The notes under the pieces: generated by a model
Seen by the model: the letters and a program-made list of their open reading frames with translations, nothing else
The model's database searches: none
What the model was told of the DNA's origin: nothing
Assembly: GCA_963795415.1 (NCBI GenBank)
Contig: CAWCHQ010000001.1
Location: 496,001 to 560,000 of the forward strand
Direction: 5' to 3'
Source of the DNA: CAVSUZ01 sp963795415
GTDB lineage: Bacteria; Pseudomonadota; Alphaproteobacteria; Acetobacterales; Acetobacteraceae
Length of the DNA: 64,000 nt
In this document: one piece after another, positions 8,022-16,071 of the stretch
How the letters are laid out: every line of letters starts with the position of its first letter
How positions within the stretch are numbered: position 1 is the first letter of the stretch
Made by a program: the position numbers and the translations under genes

Positions 8022-8866
8022 TGGGATCGCCGCTGGCGCTCACGCTGTTGCGCTGGCTGCACGATGCCACGTTGCTGGCGCTGTTCGGGGCGCTGGCGTT
8101 CGCACCGGCGGTTCTTCCAATAGATCTGCGTCCGGTGATGCGACCGGCATTGCGGCGGATTGCCTGGATCAGCGGGATCGCGGCGTTCCTCACGGGGATG
8201 GGGTGGTTTCTGGCCGAGACCGCTTCCGTGGCGCAGACCAGTGGGGTTGCTGCGACGTTCAACGCGGCGCCTGCTTTCGTTCGGTACCTTACGTTCGGGC
8301 AGGTTTTGCTGGCGCGGCTGGTGCTGGTCGCCGGTGCTGTCGCTATGTGCCGGTGGCCGCGCGTGGGGCTGTGGACGGCGGGGCTGGCGCTGGCGCTGCA
8401 GCCGTGGCTCGGGCATCCGGGAGAGGCGGGGGTCGGACTGGCGGCCTCGGAGATCCTGCACCTGGTGGCGGCGGGGATCTGGGTGGGCGGACTAATTCCC
8501 CTCTTGCTTTGCCTGTGGGTCTTACCCGCGGCGCAAGTGGCGCGGCCGTTCCGGCGATTCACCGGCATCGGACTTGCTGCGGTGGTTACTCTGGCGGGCA
8601 CGGGGCTCGCCCAGGGTTTTGTGCTGGCGGGCGGAGCTGGCGGGCTTGCCGCGACGAATTACGGCCATGTCGCCTTGCTCAAGGCTGGCCTGTTTGCGGC
8701 GGCGCTTGTCCTGGCAGCGTGGAACGGGCTTGTTCTGACGGGACGGCTTTCGCGCGAGCCCGAAGTGGGGCGAAGCCTTGCCGCCTCGATCGGCGCCGAA
8801 GCGGCGATCGGGTGCGGGATCCTGTTCGCCGCCGCGCTGCTTGCCGGATTGCCGCCGGGGCAATGA
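8021..8866 (+). CDS. copD: CopD-family copper transport membrane protein
   Basis: 281-residue polytopic inner-membrane protein with about eight hydrophobic segments and the CopD-domain features 'LRWLHDATLLALFGALAF' at the N-terminus and 'ILHLVAAGIWVGGLIPL' near residue 150, whose conserved His residues lie in membrane segments. ATG 8021 overlaps the copC stop (TGATG); the longer open frame from 7955 lies inside copC and is not used. It is expected to move copper inward together with CopC, supplying copper to oxidases or the cytoplasm. Confidence 0.88.
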   Translation: MGSPLALTLLRWLHDATLLALFGALAFAPAVLPIDLRPVMRPALRRIAWISGIAAFLTGMGWFLAETASVAQTSGVAATFNAAPAFVRYLTFGQVLLARLVLVAGAVAMCRWPRVGLWTAGLALALQPWLGHPGEAGVGLAASEILHLVAAGIWVGGLIPLLLCLWVLPAAQVARPFRRFTGIGLAAVVTLAGTGLAQGFVLAGGAGGLAATNYGHVALLKAGLFAAALVLAAWNGLVLTGRLSREPEVGRSLAASIGAEAAIGCGILFAAALLAGLPPGQ

Positions 8867-8908
8867 TTCGTTTCGTAATGCCCTCGTGATCTCCTGGGAG
8901 TTCGCCTG

Positions 8909-9499
8909 ATGCCTGCTCGTGCTTCGTCTTCACGCTCGTGGCCGTACGTGGTCGTGGGCGTGCTGCTCGCGTTGCTGATGTTCGGGTTGGCGGGGTTGAT
9001 GTGGTCCGGCGCGACCAGCCGTGCCGCCATCGGCGGCCCATTCACGCTGGAGAACGGCAACGGGCAGGCGGTCACCGACAGGAGCTTCCGGGGAAAGTAT
9101 ATGCTGGTCTATTTTGGTTACACGTATTGCCCGGATGTGTGCCCGACCACGCTGCAGAGCATCGCGAATGCCATGGATGCATTAGGATCGAAGGCAAATG
9201 ATGTCGTGCCGGTGTTCATCACCGTGGATCCCTGGCGCGACACACCGCAGGTGGTCAAGCGCTATGCCGCTGCGTTCTCTTCGCGTCTGGTCGGGCTGAC
9301 AGGTACGCCCGAGGAGATCGACAAAGCAGAGCGGGCGTACCATGTCTATGCGGCAAAGCATGTCATCGGACCCAATGAGTATTCGATGGACCATAGTTCG
9401 GTGATTTATCTGATGGGGAAGGATGGCCAGTTCATCGCTCCGGTACAGGAGGGGCCGCCGCAGCAGATGGCGGAGGATATCAGCCGCCTGATGTCATAG
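8909..9499 (+). CDS. senC: SCO1/SenC family copper chaperone
   Basis: 196 residues. The N-terminal transmembrane anchor (about residues 12-32) is followed by a periplasmic thioredoxin-like domain. Cu-binding cysteines C74 and C78 lie in CPDVCP, and the third ligand, His162, in 'SMDHSS'. The 'GYTYCPDVCP' and 'VDPWRDTP' blocks are diagnostic. Sco proteins deliver copper to, or reduce, the CuA site of cytochrome oxidase. Its position after CopCD suggests the whole run 6304-9499 serves oxidase metallation as much as resistance. It overlaps the tail of the opposite-strand DUF1203 gene by six bases. Confidence 0.92.
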   Translation: MPARASSSRSWPYVVVGVLLALLMFGLAGLMWSGATSRAAIGGPFTLENGNGQAVTDRSFRGKYMLVYFGYTYCPDVCPTTLQSIANAMDALGSKANDVVPVFITVDPWRDTPQVVKRYAAAFSSRLVGLTGTPEEIDKAERAYHVYAAKHVIGPNEYSMDHSSVIYLMGKDGQFIAPVQEGPPQQMAEDISRLMS

Positions 9500-9970
9500 A
9501 AGCCGCTCCACACGACAGAAGAAGCAGCCCGGCTTGGCCGTGTGTATATTGACGTAGGACGTGCGCGCATCATCGAGGGCGTGTGCTAGCGCGTCATCGA
9601 TCGCGGTGCCTTCGCTGACATGGCCGAGGTCATAAAGGCAGAGGTCCTTGGAATCGTAAGCGCGGAGGGAAACCAGGGCGCCGCGCACGATTTCAGGTAT
9701 GTGGTCCGTCATCTCGTAGCGCGGGCATGAGTTGGCGTGCACGAAGATGGGGCTTGGGGTCCAGTAAACGCCCTGAGGCTTCGGCAGGTCGTAGGATGCG
9801 AGCAGCACGGGCTGACCCGGTTCCGCGAAGCGGAGGCAATGGCGGCAGGGGCAGCGCGAGTCCGGCCCGGGCTCGCGGACAAGCACTTTTTGCCCGCGAT
9901 CATCCGTACGGGTACGGCGGAAACGGTCGGCGACAGCAGCGGGGATAGGTATGCAGCGGAAACCGGTCAT
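9494..9970 (-). CDS. DUF1203 domain protein
   Basis: 158 residues matching the DUF1203 pattern: 'CPCRHCLRFAEPGQPVLLASYDLP' (residues about 40-63), 'IFVHANSCPRY', 'LVSLRAYDS', 'VNIHTAKPGCFFCRVER'. Function unknown; the paired cysteines and His suggest a metal site, which is inference. It converges on the Sco gene and is probably monocistronic. Confidence 0.82.
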   Translation of the reverse strand: MTGFRCIPIPAAVADRFRRTRTDDRGQKVLVREPGPDSRCPCRHCLRFAEPGQPVLLASYDLPKPQGVYWTPSPIFVHANSCPRYEMTDHIPEIVRGALVSLRAYDSKDLCLYDLGHVSEGTAIDDALAHALDDARTSYVNIHTAKPGCFFCRVERLL

Positions 9971-10096
9971 TCAGGTTCTCCTGTGGGCTGGGCTGAGAAA
10001 ATGGCGCCCGCTGCGCGGGATCGCCTCCCGATTCTTGGCACGGCACTCGCGACGGCACTCTCGCATGATTTGCGCCCGGTCCTGTAAGGTATGGGG

Positions 10097-12328
10097 ATGG
10101 ACACACCATCTGCGCCGGAACTGCTAGCCCGCCTACCTGGGGACAGCCTGAGCAGGACTGAGACGGTCACGCCGCCGGTCTGGGCGATCACGCGCGACAG
10201 TCCGGACAGGTTCATCAACCGCGAACTCTCATGGTTGGACTTCAATCATCGTGTGATTGAAGAGGCTGAGAACCCGCGGCATCCGCTTCTTGAGCGGCTG
10301 CGGTTCATCTCAATCAGCGCATCGAACCTGGATGAGTTCTATTCGGTGCGGGTTGCCGGGCTGATCGGGCAGGCGAAGGCGGGGGTCACTGCGCTGTCAC
10401 CGGACGGGCGCACGCCGGCGCAGCAGCTTGCCGAGATCAAGACGCGGGCGGAAATGCTGCTGGCCGATCAGCAGCGGGTGTGGCGGGAGTTGTGCGCTCT
10501 GCTGGGTGCGGCGGGAATTGCGCTGTGCGATACGGCGGATCTGGACGAGGACGATCTGGCCTGGCTCGGGGCGTGGTTCATGGAACGGCTGTTCCCCGTG
10601 CTGACGCCCCTGGCGATCGACCCGGCGCATCCATTCCCGTTTATCCCAAACATGGGACTGGTGATGGCGCTACGCCTGATGCGCGTGGAAGATGCCGGCG
10701 TGATGCGGGCGCTGATCCCGCTTCCTTCGCAGGTGGAGCGCTTCATCCGGCTGCCCGCGGGCCCGCCGGGTAAGTCGATCCGGTTCGTGGCTCTGGAGGA
10801 CGTGGTCGGGCGGCTTCTCGAGCGGGTGTTTCCGGGGTTTCGCATCGGCGGACATGGGATGTTCCGGCTGATCCGCGACACCGATGTTGAATTCGAGGAG
10901 GAGGCGGAAGACCTGGTGCGTTCCTATGAGAGCGCGCTGAAGCGGCGCCGTCGGGGGCAGGTGATCCATCTGACGATGAGCTCCGGAACGCCGGGCGATC
11001 TGCGCGAACTGGTGGCGAACGAGCTCGATGCCACCCCGGAAGAAATTTACATCCAGCCCGGCCTGCTGGGCGTGGCGGACGTGCGGCAGCTGATTGTAGA
11101 TGACCGGCCCGACCTGCTGTTTCCGCCCTATACGCCACGCTTTCCCGAGCGCATTCGTGACTTCGGCGGCGACTGTTTCGCGGCGATCCGGGCAAAGGAC
11201 ATCATCGTGCACCACCCGTTCGAGAGTTTCGATGTGGTGGTGCAGTTCCTGCGACAGGCGGCGTTGGACCCGAACGTAATCGCGGTAAAGCAGACGCTGT
11301 ATCGCACCACGCGCGACAGCCCCATTGTCAAGGCGCTGATCGAGGCGGCCGAGGCCGGCAAGTTCGTCACCGCCGTGGTCGAGTTGCGCGCGCGGTTCGA
11401 TGAGGAGACCAACATCCGCCTCGCGCGCACGCTGGAGGCGTCGGGCGTGCAGGTCGTGTTCGGCTTCGCGGCACTGAAGACCCACGCGAAACTATCACTC
11501 GTGGTACGGCGCGAGGCGGGTACAGTGCGGGCTTACGCGCATTTTGGTACCGGCAACTATCACCCGATCACTGCCCGGATCTACGCGGACCTGTCGTTCT
11601 TCACGACTGACCCGGCGCTCACGCGGGATTCAGCGCGGCTGTTCAACTACCTGACGGGCTATGCGCAACCGGAAACGATGGAAGAGCTGGCGTTCAGCCC
11701 GCTGACGCTGCGGCACGAGCTGCTCAAGCTGATCGACAAGGAAATCGAGTTTGCCCGGGCTGGGAAGCTCGCAGGCATCTGGATCAAGCTGAACAGCCTT
11801 CTGGACGAGCAGTTGATTGACGGGTTGTACCGGGCCTCAGAGGCCGGGGTGAAAGTCATGGGAGTGGTTCGCGGAATATGCTGCCTGCGACCGGGCATTC
11901 CGGGCCTGTCGGAGAATATTCGCATCAAGTCCATCGTGGGCCGGTTCCTGGAGCACAGCCGCATATGCGTATTCGGCAATGGTCACTCGCTGCCGAGCCG
12001 GGATGCCAAGGTGTTTATCAGCAGCGCCGACTGGATGGTGCGCAACATGGACTGGCGGGTGGAGACGCTGGTGCCGATTTATAATCCGACGGTGCATGCG
12101 CAAGTGCTGGATCAGATCATGGTGGTAAACCTGAAGGACACGATGCAGTCGTGGGAGCTGAAGGCGGACGGGGAGTGGCATCGCGTTGCGCCGGGGCGGA
12201 AGCCCGTCTCGGCTCACGATTACTTCATGACCAATCCGTCGCTATCCGGGCGAGGCTCGGCGTTGCACGGTCCGGTGATGGCCTCACGGGGGCCGCACCG
12301 GCGATCAGATCGCGTCAACCAGGACTAA
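10097..12328 (+). CDS. ppk1: Polyphosphate kinase 1
   Basis: Reversibly transfers the gamma phosphate of ATP onto polyphosphate; membrane-associated. About 743 residues, full length. Family blocks: N-terminal 'FINRELSWLDFNHRV', 'ISASNLDEFYSVRV', the catalytic-domain 'THAKLSLVVRRE' whose His is the phosphorylated residue, 'AHFGTGNYH', and 'SRDAKVFISSADWM' near the C-terminus. ATG 10097 is chosen over 10091 because TAAGG (10085-10089) is then seven bases away. The ppx stop-to-start gap is three bases, so the two opposing activities are probably co-expressed. Confidence 0.95.
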   Translation: MDTPSAPELLARLPGDSLSRTETVTPPVWAITRDSPDRFINRELSWLDFNHRVIEEAENPRHPLLERLRFISISASNLDEFYSVRVAGLIGQAKAGVTALSPDGRTPAQQLAEIKTRAEMLLADQQRVWRELCALLGAAGIALCDTADLDEDDLAWLGAWFMERLFPVLTPLAIDPAHPFPFIPNMGLVMALRLMRVEDAGVMRALIPLPSQVERFIRLPAGPPGKSIRFVALEDVVGRLLERVFPGFRIGGHGMFRLIRDTDVEFEEEAEDLVRSYESALKRRRRGQVIHLTMSSGTPGDLRELVANELDATPEEIYIQPGLLGVADVRQLIVDDRPDLLFPPYTPRFPERIRDFGGDCFAAIRAKDIIVHHPFESFDVVVQFLRQAALDPNVIAVKQTLYRTTRDSPIVKALIEAAEAGKFVTAVVELRARFDEETNIRLARTLEASGVQVVFGFAALKTHAKLSLVVRREAGTVRAYAHFGTGNYHPITARIYADLSFFTTDPALTRDSARLFNYLTGYAQPETMEELAFSPLTLRHELLKLIDKEIEFARAGKLAGIWIKLNSLLDEQLIDGLYRASEAGVKVMGVVRGICCLRPGIPGLSENIRIKSIVGRFLEHSRICVFGNGHSLPSRDAKVFISSADWMVRNMDWRVETLVPIYNPTVHAQVLDQIMVVNLKDTMQSWELKADGEWHRVAPGRKPVSAHDYFMTNPSLSGRGSALHGPVMASRGPHRRSDRVNQD

Positions 12329-12331
12329 GGC

Positions 12332-13822
12332 ATGCCGTCTTCCCGGACCAACGAAGTCCCCCGTTACGGGGTTATCGATCTCGGCTCCAACTCCGTGCGG
12401 CTGGTGATATTCGAGGGAAGCCGGCGCAATCCGGTTGCGATTTTCAATGAGAAGGCGGTGCTGCGGCTGGGCCGCGGGCTGCAATCGACCGGTCGGCTGA
12501 ACCAGGAAGCGGTGGATCAGTCGTTTCAGGTTCTGGCCCGCTACTGCACGATTGCGAGGGCGATGGGTGCGGAGCGCCTGGAGGCGCTGGCGACTGCGGC
12601 GGTGCGGGACGCCAGCAACGGGCAGGCATTCGTCCAGGCATTGCAGGAGCGATTGCCGGGGCTGGCCATACGCGTATTGTCCGGAGCCGAGGAAGCGGAG
12701 TTTTCGGCGCTGGGCGTGCTGTGCGGCATTCCCGATGCGGACGGGATTTTAGTGGATATCGGCGGGGGCTCGGTGGAGCTGGTCCGGCTGACACCGGAGG
12801 GATTGCGGGCCAGCCGGACGTTACCGCTTGGCGTGATCAGGCTTGCGGAGCGATCTGGTGGCGATCCGGATCGGGCGCGTGACGTCGCCGATGGCGATCT
12901 GGCAAGCGTGCCGTGGCTCGCTGAGGGGAATGAACGCGATCTGTATCTTGTCGGCGGAGCCTGGCGCGCTCTGGCGAGGGTTCACATGGCGCAAGTCGGC
13001 TACCCGCTGCACATGGTCCATCAATATACGATCGGGCGGGACGAGGCGCGGGAGCTGGCGGCGATGGTGACATCCGCGGGCAAGCGCGCTTTGGAGCGAG
13101 TGCACGGACTGTCGCGCAAGCGGGTTGATGACCTGCCTTTCGCGGCGGTGGTTCTGCGGCGGGTTCTGCGGGCAGCAAGCGTCCGGCGTGTGGTGTTTAG
13201 TGCATCCGGGCTGCGTGAAGGCTGGTACCTGCGGATGATTCCCGAGGAGGTCCGGCGGGAGGATCCGCTGCTCGCGGCCGGCCGGCACTATGCCGAGTGG
13301 CTGGGGCGCGATCCCGGGCTCGCAAAGCCCCTGCTGGCCTGGACGGATCCTTTGTTTCCAAAGGAAGCCAAAGAAATGCGAAGGCTGCGAGAAGCAGCCT
13401 GCTGGATGTCGGACATTGGCAGCTTGGACCATCCGGAATTTCGGCCTGAGCAGGCGTTTTTGCGCGTGTTGCGGCAGCCCGGGCTGGGGCTGGATCACCA
13501 CGCGCGCGCGTTCCTGGCCCTGGCGATAGCACTTCGTTACGAAGCGGAAACCGATGCCGAGTTCCTGCGGCCGGCACGGCTGCTGCTGGACGTTTCCAGC
13601 GCGCACCGGGCCGAGGTGTTGGGGTTGGCGTTGCGACTGGCCTACACCTTGTCCGGCGGAACGCCCGAGGTGCTGGCCGCAACCGAACTTTCGTTGAAGG
13701 GCGCTCGGCTGGTGCTGCAGCTTGATCCGGATCGGGGTGTTTTTGCGGGCGACAGTTTGCTCCGGCGGCTAGACCGATTGGCCCAAGCCGTGGGACTGGA
13801 AGCAACGACCCAGCACAAATGA
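12332..13822 (+). CDS. ppx: Exopolyphosphatase (Ppx/GppA family)
   Basis: Releases phosphate from polyphosphate ends, or dephosphorylates pppGpp. 496 residues: ASKHA-fold phosphate-1 motif 'GVIDLGSNSVRLVIFEG' at residues 9-25, conserved 'LSGAEEAEFSALGV', phosphate-2 motif 'LVDIGGGSVELVRL' near 140, and a C-terminal HD-like half of about 190 residues. The length fits the long Ppx class rather than short GppA-like forms. It lies directly behind ppk1, so the pair sets polyphosphate turnover. Confidence 0.93.
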   Translation: MPSSRTNEVPRYGVIDLGSNSVRLVIFEGSRRNPVAIFNEKAVLRLGRGLQSTGRLNQEAVDQSFQVLARYCTIARAMGAERLEALATAAVRDASNGQAFVQALQERLPGLAIRVLSGAEEAEFSALGVLCGIPDADGILVDIGGGSVELVRLTPEGLRASRTLPLGVIRLAERSGGDPDRARDVADGDLASVPWLAEGNERDLYLVGGAWRALARVHMAQVGYPLHMVHQYTIGRDEARELAAMVTSAGKRALERVHGLSRKRVDDLPFAAVVLRRVLRAASVRRVVFSASGLREGWYLRMIPEEVRREDPLLAAGRHYAEWLGRDPGLAKPLLAWTDPLFPKEAKEMRRLREAACWMSDIGSLDHPEFRPEQAFLRVLRQPGLGLDHHARAFLALAIALRYEAETDAEFLRPARLLLDVSSAHRAEVLGLALRLAYTLSGGTPEVLAATELSLKGARLVLQLDPDRGVFAGDSLLRRLDRLAQAVGLEATTQHK

Positions 13823-13945
13823 GCCGTTGACCACCGGATCACTGCACAGCAGCCGGGTCGTTCATGTCGTTAACGAGAAGCTGCGGTTAACTCACGGCGA
13901 GGTACCCGTGCTAGATGGCGACAGGTCCGATCCGAGAACCTGACA

Positions 13946-14560
13946 TTGCTGTTCCTTACCGATTTTGCTGATGAAGCAGTGGTTCTGCCGCTGATGCTGG
14001 CCGTTAGCGTCATGCTGGTTCTGCTGGGCTGGTATCGCGGCTCCGCTGCCTGGGCGTTGGCGGCAGGGATGACACTTGGGGCGATGCTTCTGTTCAAGTT
14101 GGTGGCAATAGCCTGCGGGCCGGTCCATCTCCGGACGCCGAGCGGACATACCGCCGTGGCGGCGCTGATAACCGGAAGTTTGGCGGCCATACTGGTGCCC
14201 CGCAGGCACTGTCTGGCGGCCGCAGTTGCCGGCATTACCGGGGCGGCAGTGATGGGGTTCTCCCGCCTGGAGCTTGAAATGCATACCACCCCCGAAGTGA
14301 TGCTGGGCGCGGCGGTGGGTATCGGCGGTGCCGTCGGATTCGCGTTGCTTTCGGGTGCACGCCCGCCGCGGCTGCAGTTCCGCTGGATCGCGCTGACCGT
14401 GGTGCTGGTGCTGTCGGTATTTCATGGCTCGCGGGTGGGGGCGGAGCCGCGGATATGGCGCGTGGCCTATTGGCTGGCGCACGACTTGCACGTCTGCCGC
14501 GGTGGAGAGCCCTGGCCACTGTTTCATGATCAGCTGAGTTGGCGGGCCATCAGACTCTGA
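13946..14560 (+). CDS. PAP2-like membrane phosphatase/phosphoesterase
   Basis: 204 residues with about five hydrophobic segments. PAP2 motif 2 is visible as 'TPSGHTAVA' and motif 3 as 'FSRLELEMHTTPE', i.e. SR-x5-H with Glu where the catalytic-triad Asp is usual. Motif 1 (K-x6-RP) is not clear. The start is uncertain: TTG 13946 is the first start codon in frame and no good Shine-Dalgarno is seen. It follows ppx by 123 bp, so the substrate may be a lipid pyrophosphate or an inorganic/poly-phosphate, but this is only context. It converges on manC. Confidence 0.65.
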   Translation: MLFLTDFADEAVVLPLMLAVSVMLVLLGWYRGSAAWALAAGMTLGAMLLFKLVAIACGPVHLRTPSGHTAVAALITGSLAAILVPRRHCLAAAVAGITGAAVMGFSRLELEMHTTPEVMLGAAVGIGGAVGFALLSGARPPRLQFRWIALTVVLVLSVFHGSRVGAEPRIWRVAYWLAHDLHVCRGGEPWPLFHDQLSWRAIRL

Positions 14561-14569
14561 AGTTTCCCT

Positions 14570-15662
14570 TCATGCTTTATCGTATCTTGAGGACTCAGGG
14601 CGGCCGGCCGTTTTCAGGCGGTCCACGAGTTTCTTCACGTCCTGGACCGAAGTGCGTTTGGCGGCAAGAACGGCGTCCTTGGTGACCACGATCACGACGT
14701 CAGAGAAGTCCAAGCACGGCGGTAAGCGTGCCGTTGGTGCGAACGTAGCAATTTTCCGCATCTTCGATCAGCACGTCGCCGAGCGCGACATTGCCGGAGT
14801 TGTCCTTGGCCGCGATTTCCCACAGAGCGGCCCAGCTTCCGACATCCGACCACCCCAGATCCGCAGGGACGACCGCGGCGTGCCGTGTGCGTTCGGCTAC
14901 CGCGTAATCCAGACTGATAGCGGGGCATTGCGAAAAGGTCGGGGCGAGGCGAATAAAGTCTGCGTCAGTGACCCGGCCGGCAACCGCCTGGCGTGCGCTT
15001 TCCAGCACGTCCGGGGCATGGGCCGCGAGTTCCCGTATCAGCGCGGCAGCGGTGAACACGAACATGCCAGAGTTCCAGAGGTAGCTGCCGTTTTGCAGGA
15101 ATCGCGCGGCGGTTTCGGTGTCCGGCTTTTCGATGAAGCGAGCGGTTTCGAAGACGCCGGGAATGCCGGCGAGTGATGGCCCGCGCTCGATGTAACCGTA
15201 ACCGGTTTCGGGATGGGTGGGCCGCATGCCGAAAGTGACGATCCGGCCCCCGAGGGCGGCCTGTGCAGCCTGCTCCAGGTACCGATGCAGAGCCGCGACA
15301 TCGGCGATGAAGGCATCGGACGCCATCATCCAGATCACTTGTTCCTCATTCTGTTCGGCCGCGAGCAGGGCGGCGGCGGCAATCGCCGGGGCGCTGTTGC
15401 GGCCTTCGGGTTCGAGAATGATGCGCGGCGTGGGGACCTGCGCGGCTCGAAGATGCTCGGCGGTAAGGAAACGGTGTTCCTGATTGCAGACGACCATCGG
15501 TGGGGCAAAACCCGGTCCGACGGCCCGCAGCGCGGTGTCCTGCAGCAGGGAGCGCTCCGTGACCAAAGGCCAGAACTGCTTCGGTAAGCTGGCGCGGGAA
15601 ACGGGCCAGAGCCTCGTACCTGCTCCGCCAGAAAGGATTACGGGCAGAATTGTTTGCTGCAT
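14570..15662 (-). CDS. manC: Mannose-1-phosphate guanylyltransferase (frameshift near 14711)
   Basis: Makes GDP-mannose from GTP and mannose-1-phosphate for polysaccharide synthesis. The N-terminal pyrophosphorylase signature 'ILPVILSGGAGTRLWP' starts at residue 5 of the product begun at ATG 15662; 'GYGYIE', 'FIEKPD', 'WNSGMF' and 'DLGWSDVGSW' follow. After 'TLTAVLGL' the frame stops at 14700, while the next frame continues SDVVIVVTKDAVLAA and 'SVQDVKKLVDRL' to a stop at 14570. One surplus base in the CTTCTCT stretch (about 14708-14714) explains it. This is the short form lacking the phosphomannose-isomerase domain. The longer open frame upstream of 15662 is not coding. Confidence 0.85.
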
Positions 15663-15728
15663 AAGATCGGGCGTGAGCTGGGCTGTTGCGTTGAGCCGCT
15701 GATCATGTAGCGGGAGGCCCATTTGCCT

Positions 15729-15761
15729 GTCCACGCGGGCGGGGAGTAACGTGGCGTGGAC
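15729..15761 (+). repeat. Inverted repeat upstream of the selenoprotein gene
   Basis: GTCCACGC at 15729-15736 is perfectly complementary to GCGTGGAC at 15754-15761, with a 17-base loop. It lies in the 114-bp region between divergent manC and the selW-like gene, sixteen bases ahead of the latter's start. It could be an operator or a 5'-UTR hairpin; nothing in the sequence decides between them. Confidence 0.45.
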
Positions 15762-15776
15762 GCCATGGAGGAAACG

Positions 15777-15995
15777 ATGCAGGTCGAGATCGAATATTGC
15801 GGCATGTGAGGGTATGAACCGCGCGCCCGTGCGGCGCGAGACCTTATACTGCACCAGGATCCGAAAGCCGAGGTGTCACTTCGCAAGAGCGGAGGCGGGG
15901 TGTTCGAGATCACGGTGGACGGCCAGCTACGGTTTTCGAAGAAGGCGGCCGGGCGTTTCCCGACCGAGGAGGAGATTGTCTCGGCCGCGGCATAG
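15777..15995 (+). CDS. selW: SelW/Rdx-family selenoprotein with in-frame UGA (Sec11)
   Basis: From ATG 15777 a 72-residue protein is read if TGA 15807-15809 is decoded as selenocysteine. It begins MQVEIEYCGMUGYEPRARAA, continues with 'GGGVFEITVDGQLRFSKK' and 'GRFPTEEEIV', and stops at TAG 15993-15995. C8-G-M-U11 is the CxxU redox motif, and CGxUGY is the same context as in eukaryotic and bacterial SelW. The 'GGVFE...DG...FSKK...GRFP' body is the Rdx thioredoxin-like fold. A GGAGG Shine-Dalgarno is correctly spaced and a SECIS-like hairpin follows the UGA. The family is a small thiol oxidoreductase of unclear physiological partner. The alternative is a Cys-to-stop mutation. The selenocysteine machinery (selA, selB, selC, selD) is not in this window. 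Confidence 0.8.
15807..15840 (+). promoter_or_regulatory. Candidate bacterial SECIS element in the selW-like mRNA
   Basis: Directly after the UGA, CGCGC (15820-15824) pairs with GCGCG (15834-15838), leaving a nine-base apical loop that starts with G fifteen bases after the UGA. Bacterial SECIS elements are hairpins just downstream of the codon with a G in the first loop positions, at about this distance. An alternative inner pairing CCGC/GCGG (15819-15822/15831-15834) and an outer GGTAT/ATACT pairing are also possible. High local GC makes hairpins common here, so the support comes mainly from position. Confidence 0.5.
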
Positions 15996-16071
15996 ACCAA
16001 AAGACCGAGGTGGCGGCCGGCCAATCGAGGCTGAGTTGCGTTTGGCTGCGGTTTCATTATTGCCTCGGCCA

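Noticed and set aside
12821..13606. Long antisense open frames opposite ppx (and similar ones opposite gltB, lptD and the RND gene)
   Set aside because: They mirror strongly biased codons of the sense genes, have Arg/Gln/His-rich composition and no family motifs.
15751..16071. Long N-terminal extension of the ketopantoate-reductase-family protein
   Set aside because: The extension is Arg-rich and lies in the wrong frame over the SelW-like gene; the Rossmann fold starts at ATG 16072.
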